From NCBI GenBank assembly GCA_025738555.1, contig JAOVFP010000008.1:62001-126000 (forward strand): a stretch of 64,000 nucleotides of DNA, given 5' to 3'. Positions 45,381 to 56,145 of this stretch are shown here, one piece after another; positions within the stretch are counted from its first letter, which is position 1, and each line of letters opens with the position of its first letter. The notes beneath the pieces are model-generated. The model saw nothing but the letters and a program-made list of their open reading frames with translations, was not told the DNA's origin and did not search any database. The position numbers were made by a program, and so were the translations under genes. Source of the stretch: Cyathus striatus (taxonomy: Eukaryota; Basidiomycota; Agaricomycetes; Agaricales; Nidulariaceae).

Positions 45381-45980
45381 TTACTTTTCCTCCCACATGT
45401 AAGTGAAGCCAAAATATAAATGTAAAATATAATTTTTTTGTGAGCATGAAGTAAAGACTTTGAGTGTGAGTTGACAGACCTTGAGCGTGAAAACTTAGAC
45501 CCTGTGCATGAATGTATGGACCCTGTGCATGAGATGTTGACCCTGAGCGTGAAGTAAAATCTTGAGCATGATGTGTGTGTGCATGCTCAATCCATGCTCA
45601 CACCTTGAGCGTGAACATGAGCATGCATGCACATGTTTGAGCATGAAGTATAAATATTATTCTTCAAGATTTGACCTCATATCTTGATTAGAAACATCAC
45701 TCACATTCACAATATGACACAGACATACAACACTAGTATGTACATTTGATTTACACTCTTTTTGACCCACAAATGGGCCATTTAGAACTAAAATAAATAC
45801 CTTGAGTGTGACACGCTCAATCATGCTCACTTTTGTGCATGCCCGGAATTTTCTATGTGCCCCTTCTACAATGCTTTAGCCCAGTTTTCCGCTATGCCAG
45901 ATCATGTTACTAATTAAATTAGTTTAAATTCTACACATGTGTGGATGACAATGCCAAATTTTTCAATTTGTCACGCTATA

Positions 45981-46469
45981 CTGTTATTTACCGGCCGGTT
46001 GTACACTATTAGCCACTTATACAGTAGCACATTTCTCCGCTAACATTGTATTAAAAGTTATAAAAATTAAATACATATGTAGCTATAAGTTTATTCTATT
46101 ATATCATGTTTTTAGATTAGCATTAGGATATATAATTCTGCTGCAATGTTAGATTTGGTATGTTTTTTCGAATTTTGATGGTCCCGAACAACGCTATTTG
46201 GCATTATGTATAGCTCTGTCATGCGACATCGCTTAGATTGGTCACACAACTGTAACGCTGTACAACTGGGTGGTAATGCCGGATTGCGCATCAAAGTCAG
46301 TAAAACATAAGTTACTCTTTCAAAATATGTCTGAATGCCATAAGAGTCAAGAAATAATTTTTTTGCACTTCACAATTTGCGTCTGTCAACTTATTTAAGC
46401 TCGTAACATATTTTCAGTAATTTTATAACAAATTTAAGATTTGGTGTACAACTGGCCGGTAAATAGCAG
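45981..46469. mobile_element. 489-bp TA-flanked MITE
   Basis: The ends are inverted repeats of about 26 bases: the left begins 'ctgttatttaccggccgg' and the right, read inward, 'ctgctatttaccggccag'. TA lies on both sides (45979-45980 and 46470-46471). The interior is non-coding. Size, TIR and TA duplication fit a Tc1/mariner-type MITE. A direct repeat around 'acacatgtgt' lies just outside both ends (45935 and 46512). Confidence 0.75.
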
Positions 46470-46672
46470 TATACTTCTGACCTGATGAAATGGTCTGCTG
46501 GTTGGAGCTGTCACACATGTGTAAGGGTGCCGAAGTATTTCAATTAGTACAGTATTCGGCCTGTAAAACAAGCTTACGTTTAGTTAGTCACCCATGAGAA
46601 TGTCAATTTTGCCACTAGTATCATACAAATAATAAATTAAATTCATTTGAATCCTATTAAAGAAGCACTGCA

Positions 46673-47224
46673 TTAAATCAGGTCCCAAGTGACTCCCTGG
46701 ATGCGGCCATCAGCCAAGCTCGCAAGCTGCTCGAATGCAACGAGGGAGAGATCAATATCGCTATAGGAGCATGCTGTGCAGCGGTCGGTGACCTCAACTT
46801 TGACTGATTGGCCTTGATCTGTATAAAATTTAATGGTCGCACTCGCTGAAGCGTTGGAAACCACCTACAGGTAACTTTGAGGTATCGACCGCAAACTGGG
46901 TTGTTGTTGGGGTTTTCACCAGTATATCCTCTATAACATTATTAGATGGAGAACATATCGTAAGTAGCATTCACGAACGGAAAGGTGTCAAAGTACTGTG
47001 CAGAGACGGCCACAATGAAGTCCGAGTCCGAGGTCACAATGCCGCAATCCCCAAGACCAGCTAATAATCATGAATGAGACATCGAATATTATAATTCAAT
47101 AGCAACATTTACCACCATAGAAGAATGCTTCGCCAACGTTGTTCCTCTTCTCAAAGGGAACAGTGTTGGCCATTCCAGCCAAAGCAACCGTGAGAACGGT
47201 AACCCTCTTAACAAAAGATAACAT
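46673..47224 (-). pseudogene. Secreted expansin-like / RlpA-like DPBB protein, frame broken
   Basis: Exons read as 47224-47113, 47060-46979 and 46930-46673, with introns of 52 and 48 nt (donors GTAAAT and GTTCGT). The product starts with a signal peptide ('MLSFVKRVTVLTVALAGMA'). A double-psi beta-barrel follows: 'GLGDCGIVTSDSDFIVAVS', 'FDTFPGYTG', 'NPNNNPVCGR', then 'VEVTDRCTACSYSDIDLS' and 'GVTWDLI'. This is the small single-domain expansin-like family common in Agaricomycetes, secreted and thought to act on cell walls. Between 'CGRYLKVTC' and 'VSNASASATIKF' (near 46868) the frame shifts by one, with no plausible intron, so the copy is probably inactive. The Asp of 'TDRC' is present. Confidence 0.7.
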
Positions 47225-47333
47225 ATTGGTTGAAGGGTAGTAGTAGCTAAAGAGTTATGGAAACCTCAGAAGATAACTGAGAAGGAGAGGCAGCAGAGAA
47301 CTGAGAATAGACAGTCCAACGTTCCATCCATGT

Positions 47334-47572
47334 TTACACATACTGCTTGGTCTTGACATTCGAAGCAGGTACATCAGCTTGAGGACACTTACCCAGAACT
47401 TTGTTCTCACCAAATTGCTTCAGAACCCAACACAGGTCTTGAATGATCATCCAGAGATCGGAATCATTGTCACCTTGCTTTTCAGGGAGGCTAAGTGCCC
47501 GTGTCCACCATAATAGGCCTATAACAACAGCATCTCCCATCACCATGAGAAAGGCCTGTAAGGCAAAGAGAG
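47334..47572 (-). pseudogene. Fragment of a membrane-protein gene
   Basis: After an acceptor-like 'TTGCCTTACAG' the minus strand reads 'AFLMVMGDAVVIGLLWWTRA', a hydrophobic stretch that resembles the '.GD.vviwRaw.l' helix of the multi-pass membrane proteins expanded in Agaricomycetes. The rest of the frame (to the stop at 47334) has no further helix and no family signature. I see no upstream exons. Confidence 0.3.
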
Positions 47573-47699
47573 GGAAGGGGTGTCAGCTGCTGAAGTTCTG
47601 CTCAGTATAAGTATATTTAGCGGATACAGAGTTTCAAATGACTTGTTTATGTAAGCTAAGTACTTAGCTTAGTTTTAGATCGGAATGAAAGGCTTGGCC

Positions 47700-48600
47700 C
47701 TCTAGATATTGTTGAAATAAACGACGCATCAACGACAATGACGTTACATTTGGCCTAAGAGCACGCAGGGGAAGAAAGCAAGAGGCAAATGGATAAGTAT
47801 TTACAGTACATTGTAAACTACTTAAATACATAAAATCAGCTGTAGCACATTGTCAGTAAAATACATAATAGGTATAGTAACATATCTAAAAGCATATGTG
47901 GAGGCAACATAGAATGATTATTGTGATATTTGAATAGGTAATATAATTCTACAGATATGTACTGCAACTTAGCAAAATTGCTCTTGCACTCTTGAGTTGG
48001 CTCTTATATCACAAAACTACATTTTCCCCGCAAAGCATTACTGCACATTGAAATGCCTTAATGCAAAGTCCAAAATGTAATGCTAATAAATGAGGATGAA
48101 ATTTCACGATACATATTAATACTTGGCAGTTAGCATTGCAATAGGTGTATTTCTGTTAATGTATTTTAACGCTCCTTGCCGAGTCTTGCAATTGTTAGCA
48201 TGTCTCCTAATTGATTGTAAGCAATGTAACAATTTCTAATAAAAACATTAAATCGAGAGTTATTCATAATACTTATCACTGCAAGGGAGTCTCAATAGAT
48301 CATGATACATTATCCCAAAACGTACATGAACAGTAATGTACAGTACTTATACTACCTAGTACGCACTAATATATATACTTATGGTGGTAGGAAATGATAA
48401 ATAGCACAACATGGTAAGGAAATTATTACTTACTAGTTTATGGTGCTTACCTTTATCTTCGATGTGACTTCAACACATTTCTGAAACTACTTCATTGGCA
48501 ACCTCATCATTCTTTTATATGTACAGGATGCAAGTCTTAGTCAGCATCCACCAGATCTTGCGCAGTCTCAGCAAATGTTCATTGTATTCCAGAACCAAGC
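47700..48600. repeat. Dispersed repeat block and gene-free flank
   Basis: The segment 47706-47950 matches 13676-13900. Beyond it, to 48600, the DNA is AT-rich without coding signal. Confidence 0.55.
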
Positions 48601-48603
48601 TCA

Positions 48604-49620
48604 AGGGGCACATAGAAAATTCTGTGCATGCACAAAAGTGAGTGTGACTGAGCATGCCATGCTCAAGGCCAAATTTTCATGCTCAATGGGTGAGCATGTC
48701 ACACTCAAGATATATTTAATAGTTGTAAAAGGCCTATTTCTAAGTCAAACTAACTGCAAATCAATTGTATATACTGGTACTGTGCTATTGTAGTCTTATT
48801 GCCACCATAGGTAAAGTTTATAAGCAAGATAAATACTCAGAAGTAGAAGAATAAAAATTAAATTTCATGCTCAAGGTGATATTATTCACACTCAAACTTG
48901 AATGTGCACACTCATTTTCATGCTCAAGATTTTGTTTCATGCACAAGGTCTGAATTTTCATGCTCAAGGTATGTTACTTCATGCTCAAGGTCTTAAATTC
49001 ACACTCACATTCAAACTCATGTGAGCATGAATATAAGTAATATAATATTAAAAATACACACTCACACTCAAGTTACAGTAAATACTATGCCTGAGCATGA
49101 GTACATATTCATTTCACACTCATGCTCAAAGTTATTTTAATTGAAAGTGAGTGTGATAGGCATTCAGTCTAATTAACTTGACTATAAATGTCAATATAAT
49201 ACTTTTGCTCTTTCACACTCACTCTCAGACTCAATTAACTTGAGTTTGAACTTAAGTATAACATTTATAGACACTATTTATACTCAATTTATAGGATATG
49301 TGTGAGCATGAATAGCAAAGCCTATCATGCTCATGCTCTAACTCAATTAAATTGAGAGTGTGCCTGAATGTAAATATTATATTTGCACTTGCTCTCAAGA
49401 TATAGGACATAAGCATGTGCATGAATAGAGACATCCACCAGTGCTCACACTCAAGTTAAAGGAGACATGTATGAGCATGAAGCAGTAAATAGAATGCATC
49501 AGTGTGAGTAGGAATACCCATCACACTCATACTCAACACTTCACACTCACTGTCGAACTCCTTTAAGTTGAGAGTGAGCTCTAAAAACATGCATGAGCAT
49601 GAATAGTATTATCTAAGAAC
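48604..49620 (+). mobile_element. CACGCTCA element, CpG-decayed copy
   Basis: The copy starts 'aggggcacatagaaaattct' and matches 41756-42240 along its first 420 bases, including the unique block 'aaaaggcctatttctaagt' and 'attgtagtcttattg'. Nearly every CACGCTCA of the other copy reads CATGCTCA or CACACTCA here. Further arrays of decayed words continue to 49610. I find no matching right end in the window, so it is truncated or rearranged. Confidence 0.75.
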
Positions 49621-49849
49621 TAACACAGGTGTGTCTTTTCACTACCTGTACCCAACCCACAAGTAATGAAATAATTTGGATCAGGATCTGGGTCCACTGC
49701 AGGTACCTGCACCATTTCATACAGTACTTGCTTGGCATACATAATGTAATTAATTAATTTAAGTTTGAATCTTTTATGTGCTTTCAAAAGCAATTTATTC
49801 AACAAATAAAGTGAATTGCATAGCTAAAATACACTATAGTACACTTCTT

Positions 49850-50705
49850 TCTCACTCAATGCTTAAGATTCAGATGTTGTACCCATTGTGTCTTGAATAA
49901 GTCAAGTGCCATACATGCAACATTTGGTCAAATTTTCTGTGCATGGTTCCAAAATTCAATATATCCACCTGCTTCTGAAATAGAGGATATTGGAACAGGA
50001 GGTTCTGCAAGATATGCTTCAATGGTATCAATAGAATGTTTTGGTAAATTGTGCACAGAATTATATCTTGAAAGTCAAACCTTTAATAAATTATAATATC
50101 AGCCAAATTCAAACAAAGAACAGTTAAATAATACCTTTGGCTCTGATGAGCCAGCATTAGATTTATTTGAATTTGGCAAATAGGTTTCTTTCCAGTGTTT
50201 AATAACAATAGCTTTGATAGCTTTGATAGCAGATGAGCTGCAACCAGTATCCTTAAACCACTTGAGCTTTTGGTCTGGATACATAACTGTTAATAAATAT
50301 AATCAGAGTAAAGTAATAGTATTAATGGAGAAGTGTACCCATAGATACTTGGTAAACTTCACAATCACTTGTAAAACAGAATATTTATTCAATACCAAAA
50401 GTGCTGCTTGAGCTCCAACACAGATAACATTAGCAGCATTAGTATCTTCCCTGGCCCCCTCTAGTGATGTCTTCAAATGTTCAAGCTCAGGAAGAGCATC
50501 AGTGACGAGAGGAACATCTTGCTTAGAAAATAATTCTGTAAATCTCTGAAATAACTAATGCAAAAAAATTAATAAAGTAAAATTTATTTGAATTTTAACT
50601 TACAAGTAAAACTTTCTCAACTTGTTGTGCAAGTTTCCACTGCTCTTCTGATAGATGAAATCCACTCAGATTGTTGTTGGAATAACCAGTTAACTGCTCA
50701 ATAAT
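49850..50705 (-). pseudogene. hAT transposase C-terminal relic
   Basis: On the minus strand, fragments in order read 'SGFHLSEEQWKLAQQVEKVL', 'LFQRFTELFSKQDVPLV', 'DALPELEHLKTSLEGA', 'YPDQKLKWFKDTG', 'AIVIKHWKETYLP', 'GGYIEFWNHAQKIWPNVA' and 'CMALDLF'. This is the usual order of the C-terminal half of fungal hAT transposases: W-x-L, a helical region, 'LhP..Kl.wF', and the dimerisation segment with 'W........P.la.mAlD'. Stops and indels separate the fragments, although one gap (50575-50604) looks like a short intron. The N-terminal BED finger and first Asp are missing; the large inverted repeat begins where they should lie. Confidence 0.7.
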
Positions 50706-50706
50706 T

Positions 50707-53700
50707 AAGAGGTTAGAGATGTTTACAATGGGGTGATAGTAGCTAGATTATGTAATTATAACTACTTACTCCTAAAACAACATAACAGGGTGGTGAGTTT
50801 GAAGGGAATTTCACAGAAGATCAGTGTTAATGACACATCCAGGCAAAGGGGGGTAGAAGGGGGATGTATAGGAAGGTGAAGGAATAACTAAGTAGTGGTT
50901 AGATAATGTCTCTGGCTATGTATGAGGCAAACACATGATTCTCTATGAGTTTGCGGCTTCTCTTACTAGACTCAAATCAAATTACAGCCTGACTTGGTGG
51001 CGGAGTACGAGAGGGTGACTGCAGAGAAGCGAGGGGTGAGTATGAGATGAAAGTGGAGAATGAGAACTCAGGGGGTAGGACTTCGGCTTCAGCTTATGTG
51101 CTGCGCCCCTGGGGTTCCTGGTCCTGGATTTCGGAGTAGGGGTGAGCCCTTTGGAGAAGATGAGAGATGAGGGGACAAGAGATGTAACTCAAGTCAGACT
51201 GAAGGGTGAGGATGTAGTTCAATATGAAACTGAGGACTAAGTACAAATTGAGTACTACTTAAATACTGGAGACTTGGAGTAAGTAACGGCCGCTGGCCAA
51301 GGCCAGTGGAGAAGTACAGTCAGGGTAGGCATACGTAGAATGAAGACTAAAACTAATTAAACATAATAAAACACATCAGAGAAGTGAGCGCGTATGGCGG
51401 TGTAAAGTAAAACTGATAGTGGCACACTTAATAATGATAAGTGACTCACTATGAGATGTATACTACAATACTGAGGGGATAGCTCAGTAAGGTGGAAGAA
51501 AGGAAACGAAAGTAATCTATGTACAGTAAGCAATAAGTAATACTAAGAACGTAATCAAAGTCCAGAGTAAACAAAGGGAAAGGCGGAGTAAGAGCATAGG
51601 AGTCTGGAGGTAGGCGATATGGGATATGACAGATCTTGGAAAATATGCTTTATTTCACTACACTACATCAAGGTACTTTATAACGGAAGCTGCATGGGGG
51701 ATAGCTTCCTGTACATGGCAAACTTGTCTACTTTATATACTGTTGGAAAGATGGTGGCTGATGGTACTGTATAGCTACTAGATAGGTACATTCGGGGTAC
51801 TGGGAATGGTAAACTATGTCACTGCAGAGGGAAAGCCATACTAAAGTACCTTGTTTAGCACAATGTAAATATTAATAATAAAACTCACACCACGTATGCT
51901 TACTAAGAAAGTGCTCAGTGGGTAAGACTCAGATGCAAGGTGCTTCCAGGTGAAGTAAGGTGTAGAAATGGTGTCGAAGACTGACGTTCAAGAAGGAATA
52001 TGGCTTAGCGAATACTTTGATGCACATTTTGATGCACATTCCTTAATCTCAGACTTAGCATGGGCTTATGACTTCACACTTCTCATTGCACTTAGAATCT
52101 CAATTGCTCACAAATACTAATACATGATGCTAGCTGGTATTTCTTGGGGCACAGGAGACTGCCCTCATACTACTCTACTCTACCTATTAAATAACTATAT
52201 AGTTGATACAAATACAGTAATTTACACATTAGCTAAGCAGTAAGGTAGACATTTAGACTGGATACAGGCGTCTGGGATGGACCAGAGTAAATCACAGATA
52301 GACAAACATACAAGCGCCAAGAATGCATCCATATGGGAAGATAGCAAAGGACAATAACTTGTCCTACAGAAAGAAAACTCCATACAAAGGTGTGATGCTG
52401 TGTGCTTTGACATGTGGAGTGGGAACTGCTGAATCAGCCTGCCAGGAATGCCAGGTCTCAGGCCTGACCAGGCACCTATGACATGCTGATGCACAGCGCT
52501 GGTACAGTGTGGTTAGATAGTGGCACTTGCCATGGGTCTGGTCCTCATGTCTTTTCCTATGATGCAATAACATTGCTTCGATAATCTATTATTAGAATAG
52601 ATGCATGCTCAGCTTGATCTCTGGCCTTACTGGTAATTATCTCTCACCAATGTCGAGAATAAACTCTGACCTTGATATGTCTATTCTTAGATGCTTTCCT
52701 ACTTAGGCTAGTAATGTCCCTTATTAGTGTGAATCATTCCCATGCTAGCTAATGGTCCAGGACCTCTACCTTAGCTATTAAATACAACCCATACCATTAT
52801 ATCATTTGTATGTAGCACATAGAATATAAATATAATGTTTTTATAGAGGGTAGAAGTACACTAGGTGTATTAGCACACTCACAGAGCATACTGGATAACA
52901 GCCAGAGTGCATCTGGTGATGTGTGAAGGTCACATGATATAAACACGATCAATATCCCAGAGAAACCAGTGATGACAAGGCACTTCACTAGGCACTTCAG
53001 TGAGTCCCAAAGTCCCAAAGTCCTGAGTCAACCAATCAACTTCTCTCAGAGTGTTATATCCGTGTCCGGATACATCATGCTGACGTTCCCACGTGACCTT
53101 CTAACATACCCGGTCCATTCCCGGAACATACCCACTTCGGGTTTACACTTCCCGATGTTCCCGCCCGGGAACGTACCCAGAACCCGTCGGGTTTTCTATC
53201 AGATACTTCGGATACGTACTTTCTCTTATGATGGCCTCACCGCATCATCATTCTATTACTCCTCTCTTCCATTCCTACTTATACATTTCATTATGGCCTT
53301 TGTAGATTAGTTCCTTATTCTTCATTCTGAGCGCGTCATTTGCGCCCCTACTCCGCTTTGCCAAGACTTCATTTCCTACTTACTCCTTTGACTTGTCCTT
53401 TGTATAATACTTCTACATTCGTATCTACAGGTTCCTACTTAGTATAAGTAGTCTTCCAGATGTAATAGGTAGTCTTCAGTATTCGTATCAACTCTGTACA
53501 CTTTCTTCCTACACTAAGTTCCGAAACCCACTCCCGGTTTTCCTTCGGGTTTCTCTCCCACTGCCTAGTGTAGTGGCGAAGCCCTCTCTTATACTCTGGA
53601 ACGTTTCCTTACATTGGATATCGTCTGTTGTGAAATACGAACCATTCCCTGGGGATATCCAGGTGGCACAGCACATACGCTGAAGCCATGGTTCACTTCC

Positions 53701-54513
53701 GCACTTCCGCTCTCGTTCCCATACCTGTACTCACTTCGGGTTTCCGTTATAGTTCTCCCACGCCCTCCGGGTGTCGTCGCATTCATTTCCCAGTAGGAAG
53801 GGAATCGGTACGTAACACAGAGTAACTGGTGAAGTGATAACATAGCTAGATTAAGTGATGTACCCTGAACCCTGATCAACCCTTGCGCTATTCTTAGCAC
53901 ATCCGCGTTTAGCCAATCCCATCCTGACTGAAGTAACATGTGTGGCACCATATCCCCCATTGCGCAACCTCTTATGACAGATGTGTGACCCCCTGTTCAG
54001 CATGCTCTGTGAGCATATGGCTTTCCCTTGTCAGTGATGTAGTTTACGAGTCCTAGTACCCTGAATGTACCTATCCAGCACCTATACAGTACCATCAGCC
54101 ACCATATTTCCAGTAGTATATAAAGTAGACGAGTTTTGCTATGTAGACTGAAGCTATCCCCCATGCAGCTTCCATTATAAAGTACCTTGACATAGTGTAG
54201 TGAATTAAAGTGACCTTTCCAAGATTATTGATTAAGTGATTTGATTTGAGTCTAGTAAGAAGAGCCACAAACTCCTAGAGTATCGTGCATTACCTCATAC
54301 ATAGCCAGATATGTTACCTACCCACTACTTAGACCATCCTCCACCTCCCTATACATCCCCCTTCTACCCCCTTTGGCCCAGAAGCATCCTTAATACTGAT
54401 CTTCTGTGAAATTCCCTCCAAACTCGCCACTCTGTTACATTGTTTTAGGAGTAAGTAATTATTATTACATAAGATAGCTACTATCACCCTGTTGTAAACA
54501 TCTCTAACCTCTT
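50707..54513. mobile_element. Large inverted-repeat element (fold-back like)
   Basis: Outer arms 50707-50990 and about 54240-54513 are reverse complements, sharing 'aagaggttagagatgtttac', 'acttactcctaaaacaa', 'ggaatttcacagaagatca' and 'ttgagtctagtaag'. Inner arms 51625-51840 and 54010-54225 are also complementary. On the right the two arm blocks touch, but on the left about 640 bases lie between them, so the left arm carries an insertion. The middle (52000-53800) holds no transposase. A cluster of 'acttcgggttt' words lies at 53085-53770. Confidence 0.75.
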
Positions 54514-54519
54514 ACCAGG

Positions 54520-56140
54520 TATTTGTGGGCCTAGTGGTTGGAAGCCTGCGGGGGGATGGGTGTGGCAGTGGTTGAGTGGGGGGTTTGACAAACATAAGAT
54601 CTATACAGCATGAGATGGCTATATCACCCAGTATTGTCCCCATCTAACAATACATTCCTCCCTTCGTCCCCATTCCCCTCTCTCACCCTTCTTCAAGTGA
54701 ACCCACTCCTCCTCCTCTCATCATCGGATCTCAAATGGCACATTACTGTGTCTTCTAAAGTGGATGTGAACAAATTCAATACACAATGTTTAGCATGATC
54801 CACTCCAACCTGAACTGGCAGGCCAATTGCAGCACAATGAAGAGGTATTGTCGATGGGTGGGATTGTGCATGTTGTGTCCTGCAAGTGCCATGCCGTGAT
54901 AGTTGTGGGGAATGTGGAGTGGAGGTGCATTAGGGAGCAGGTGTAGCACCTGTATGGTACAGTATACTTTCGGAAGAGGCAGAGGATTGAGTTTATTATA
55001 GGATTATTGGTGTTGATGGTGATTTGAAGAAGCTGTGGGGGTGTCAGTAAGTTGTGAAAGGTGGAGGGAGGGTCAGACAATGTTGATGAGGCCCTGACTC
55101 TGAGGCCTGGGAGTATGAATGTGGGGTACACAGTGGCTCAATGAAGAGTGTACTCAGCGAGATTTGGATATCAGATGGGCACTGTCCTCAAGCCCATGCA
55201 GGCATGGAAGTGCATCCTACATCTTGCTCGCCAAGCACTCACATTCTTTCTGAAATACCTTGTGGCAGAGCAGACATAAGCCCCCTGCGAATGGAGCAGT
55301 TGTCCACATGAAAGTCGAGGAATCTGACTACATCCGATGAGGAGATGTGTTTGGTGCAGCAGAGGTGTGGGTGGGTCATGTGTTCGGGGGAGGTTTGCAA
55401 GGTTTGTGAGGTAGATTGGGTGGACCATTGAAGTGGACTTGGACTTGGCAGTGGTTGGTGTGCCACAGAGTTTGGTTTTGTTATTTGTTGATGAGTTGAG
55501 TTGTGGGCCTACAAGAAGCTGGAAGCTGCGGGCAGGAATGGGCCAGTGGTTGTTGTGGTCTATGCACACTAACAGCCATCTCTAAAGCTAAAGTCTAGGA
55601 GTCATGACTGCATCAGTGAACCTCTGTTAGCTGCTTGCATTTTATGTATAATGATGTGAATGCTTCTTAGGCAATAAATTCATGAAGCAAAAAGTTGGTA
55701 ACTTAAGTGTTATTATGCACAGCACAAACAAAATGATGAATTACTAAAGGAAAATAATAAGTATGTTGAGGAAGCAGTTAGTGGAGGTTATGGAGTCTGT
55801 TGTCTGTAGCACTGGATAGATGTATCTTGCACCCAATTTTTATTTTTATAGATTTTGTGTGTGGTTGTTAGACTTTCCATAGCCAAGCCCATAATCTTTC
55901 AAAAACATACAATGAATGCTGTGCTATGTAACATAGACTATATGCTACACTGCCTGTGTAGATCGATGGTAAAAGAGTGGAGACAGAGTAGGTTGCCAGA
56001 TTATGGTCAGTTACAGCCATGTCAAACAAGTGAGTTAAGTATACTTAAAATAGTGAATGCAGCTGTTTCAATAGTGGTTACTAATTCTACAACATACATA
56101 TCAATTGCATAAATAATCCAGAGCTTAAATGTTAAAGTAA
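54520..56140. other. Interval without recognised gene
   Basis: Between 55140 and 55570 several overlapping frames on both strands are long for such DNA (up to 132 codons on the minus strand), and CpG is scarce. No family motif is visible in any of them. It may be an old transposon remnant. 54640-54720 is a pyrimidine-rich tract. Confidence 0.35.
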
Positions 56141-56145
56141 AATGG

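Larger units (their letters stand above)
41163..45867. mobile_element. CACGCTCA elements with inverted ends, overlapping copies
   Basis: Left-type ends start near 41163, 41756 and 43985 and read 'aggggca', then 'agaaaattccg', then 'gtgcacgctcaa'. Right-type ends, the reverse complement, finish near 43390 and 45867. The segments 41756-42240 and 45385-45867 are inverted copies over about 480 bases, sharing 'cacgcacagggtc' triplets and 'ttgacttcacttacatgt'. The end at 41163-41300 is likewise inverted at 43250-43390. The interior is AT-rich DNA with well over a hundred TGAGCGTG or CACGCTCA words, many paired as short palindromes. No transposase is visible. Confidence 0.75.

Noticed and set aside
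41163..45867. CRISPR-like array
   Set aside because: The words are too short, irregularly spaced and in both orientations, and the genome is eukaryotic.
55171..55569. 132-codon minus-strand frame
   Set aside because: CpG-poor DNA of skewed composition gives long frames on both strands; no family motif is present.
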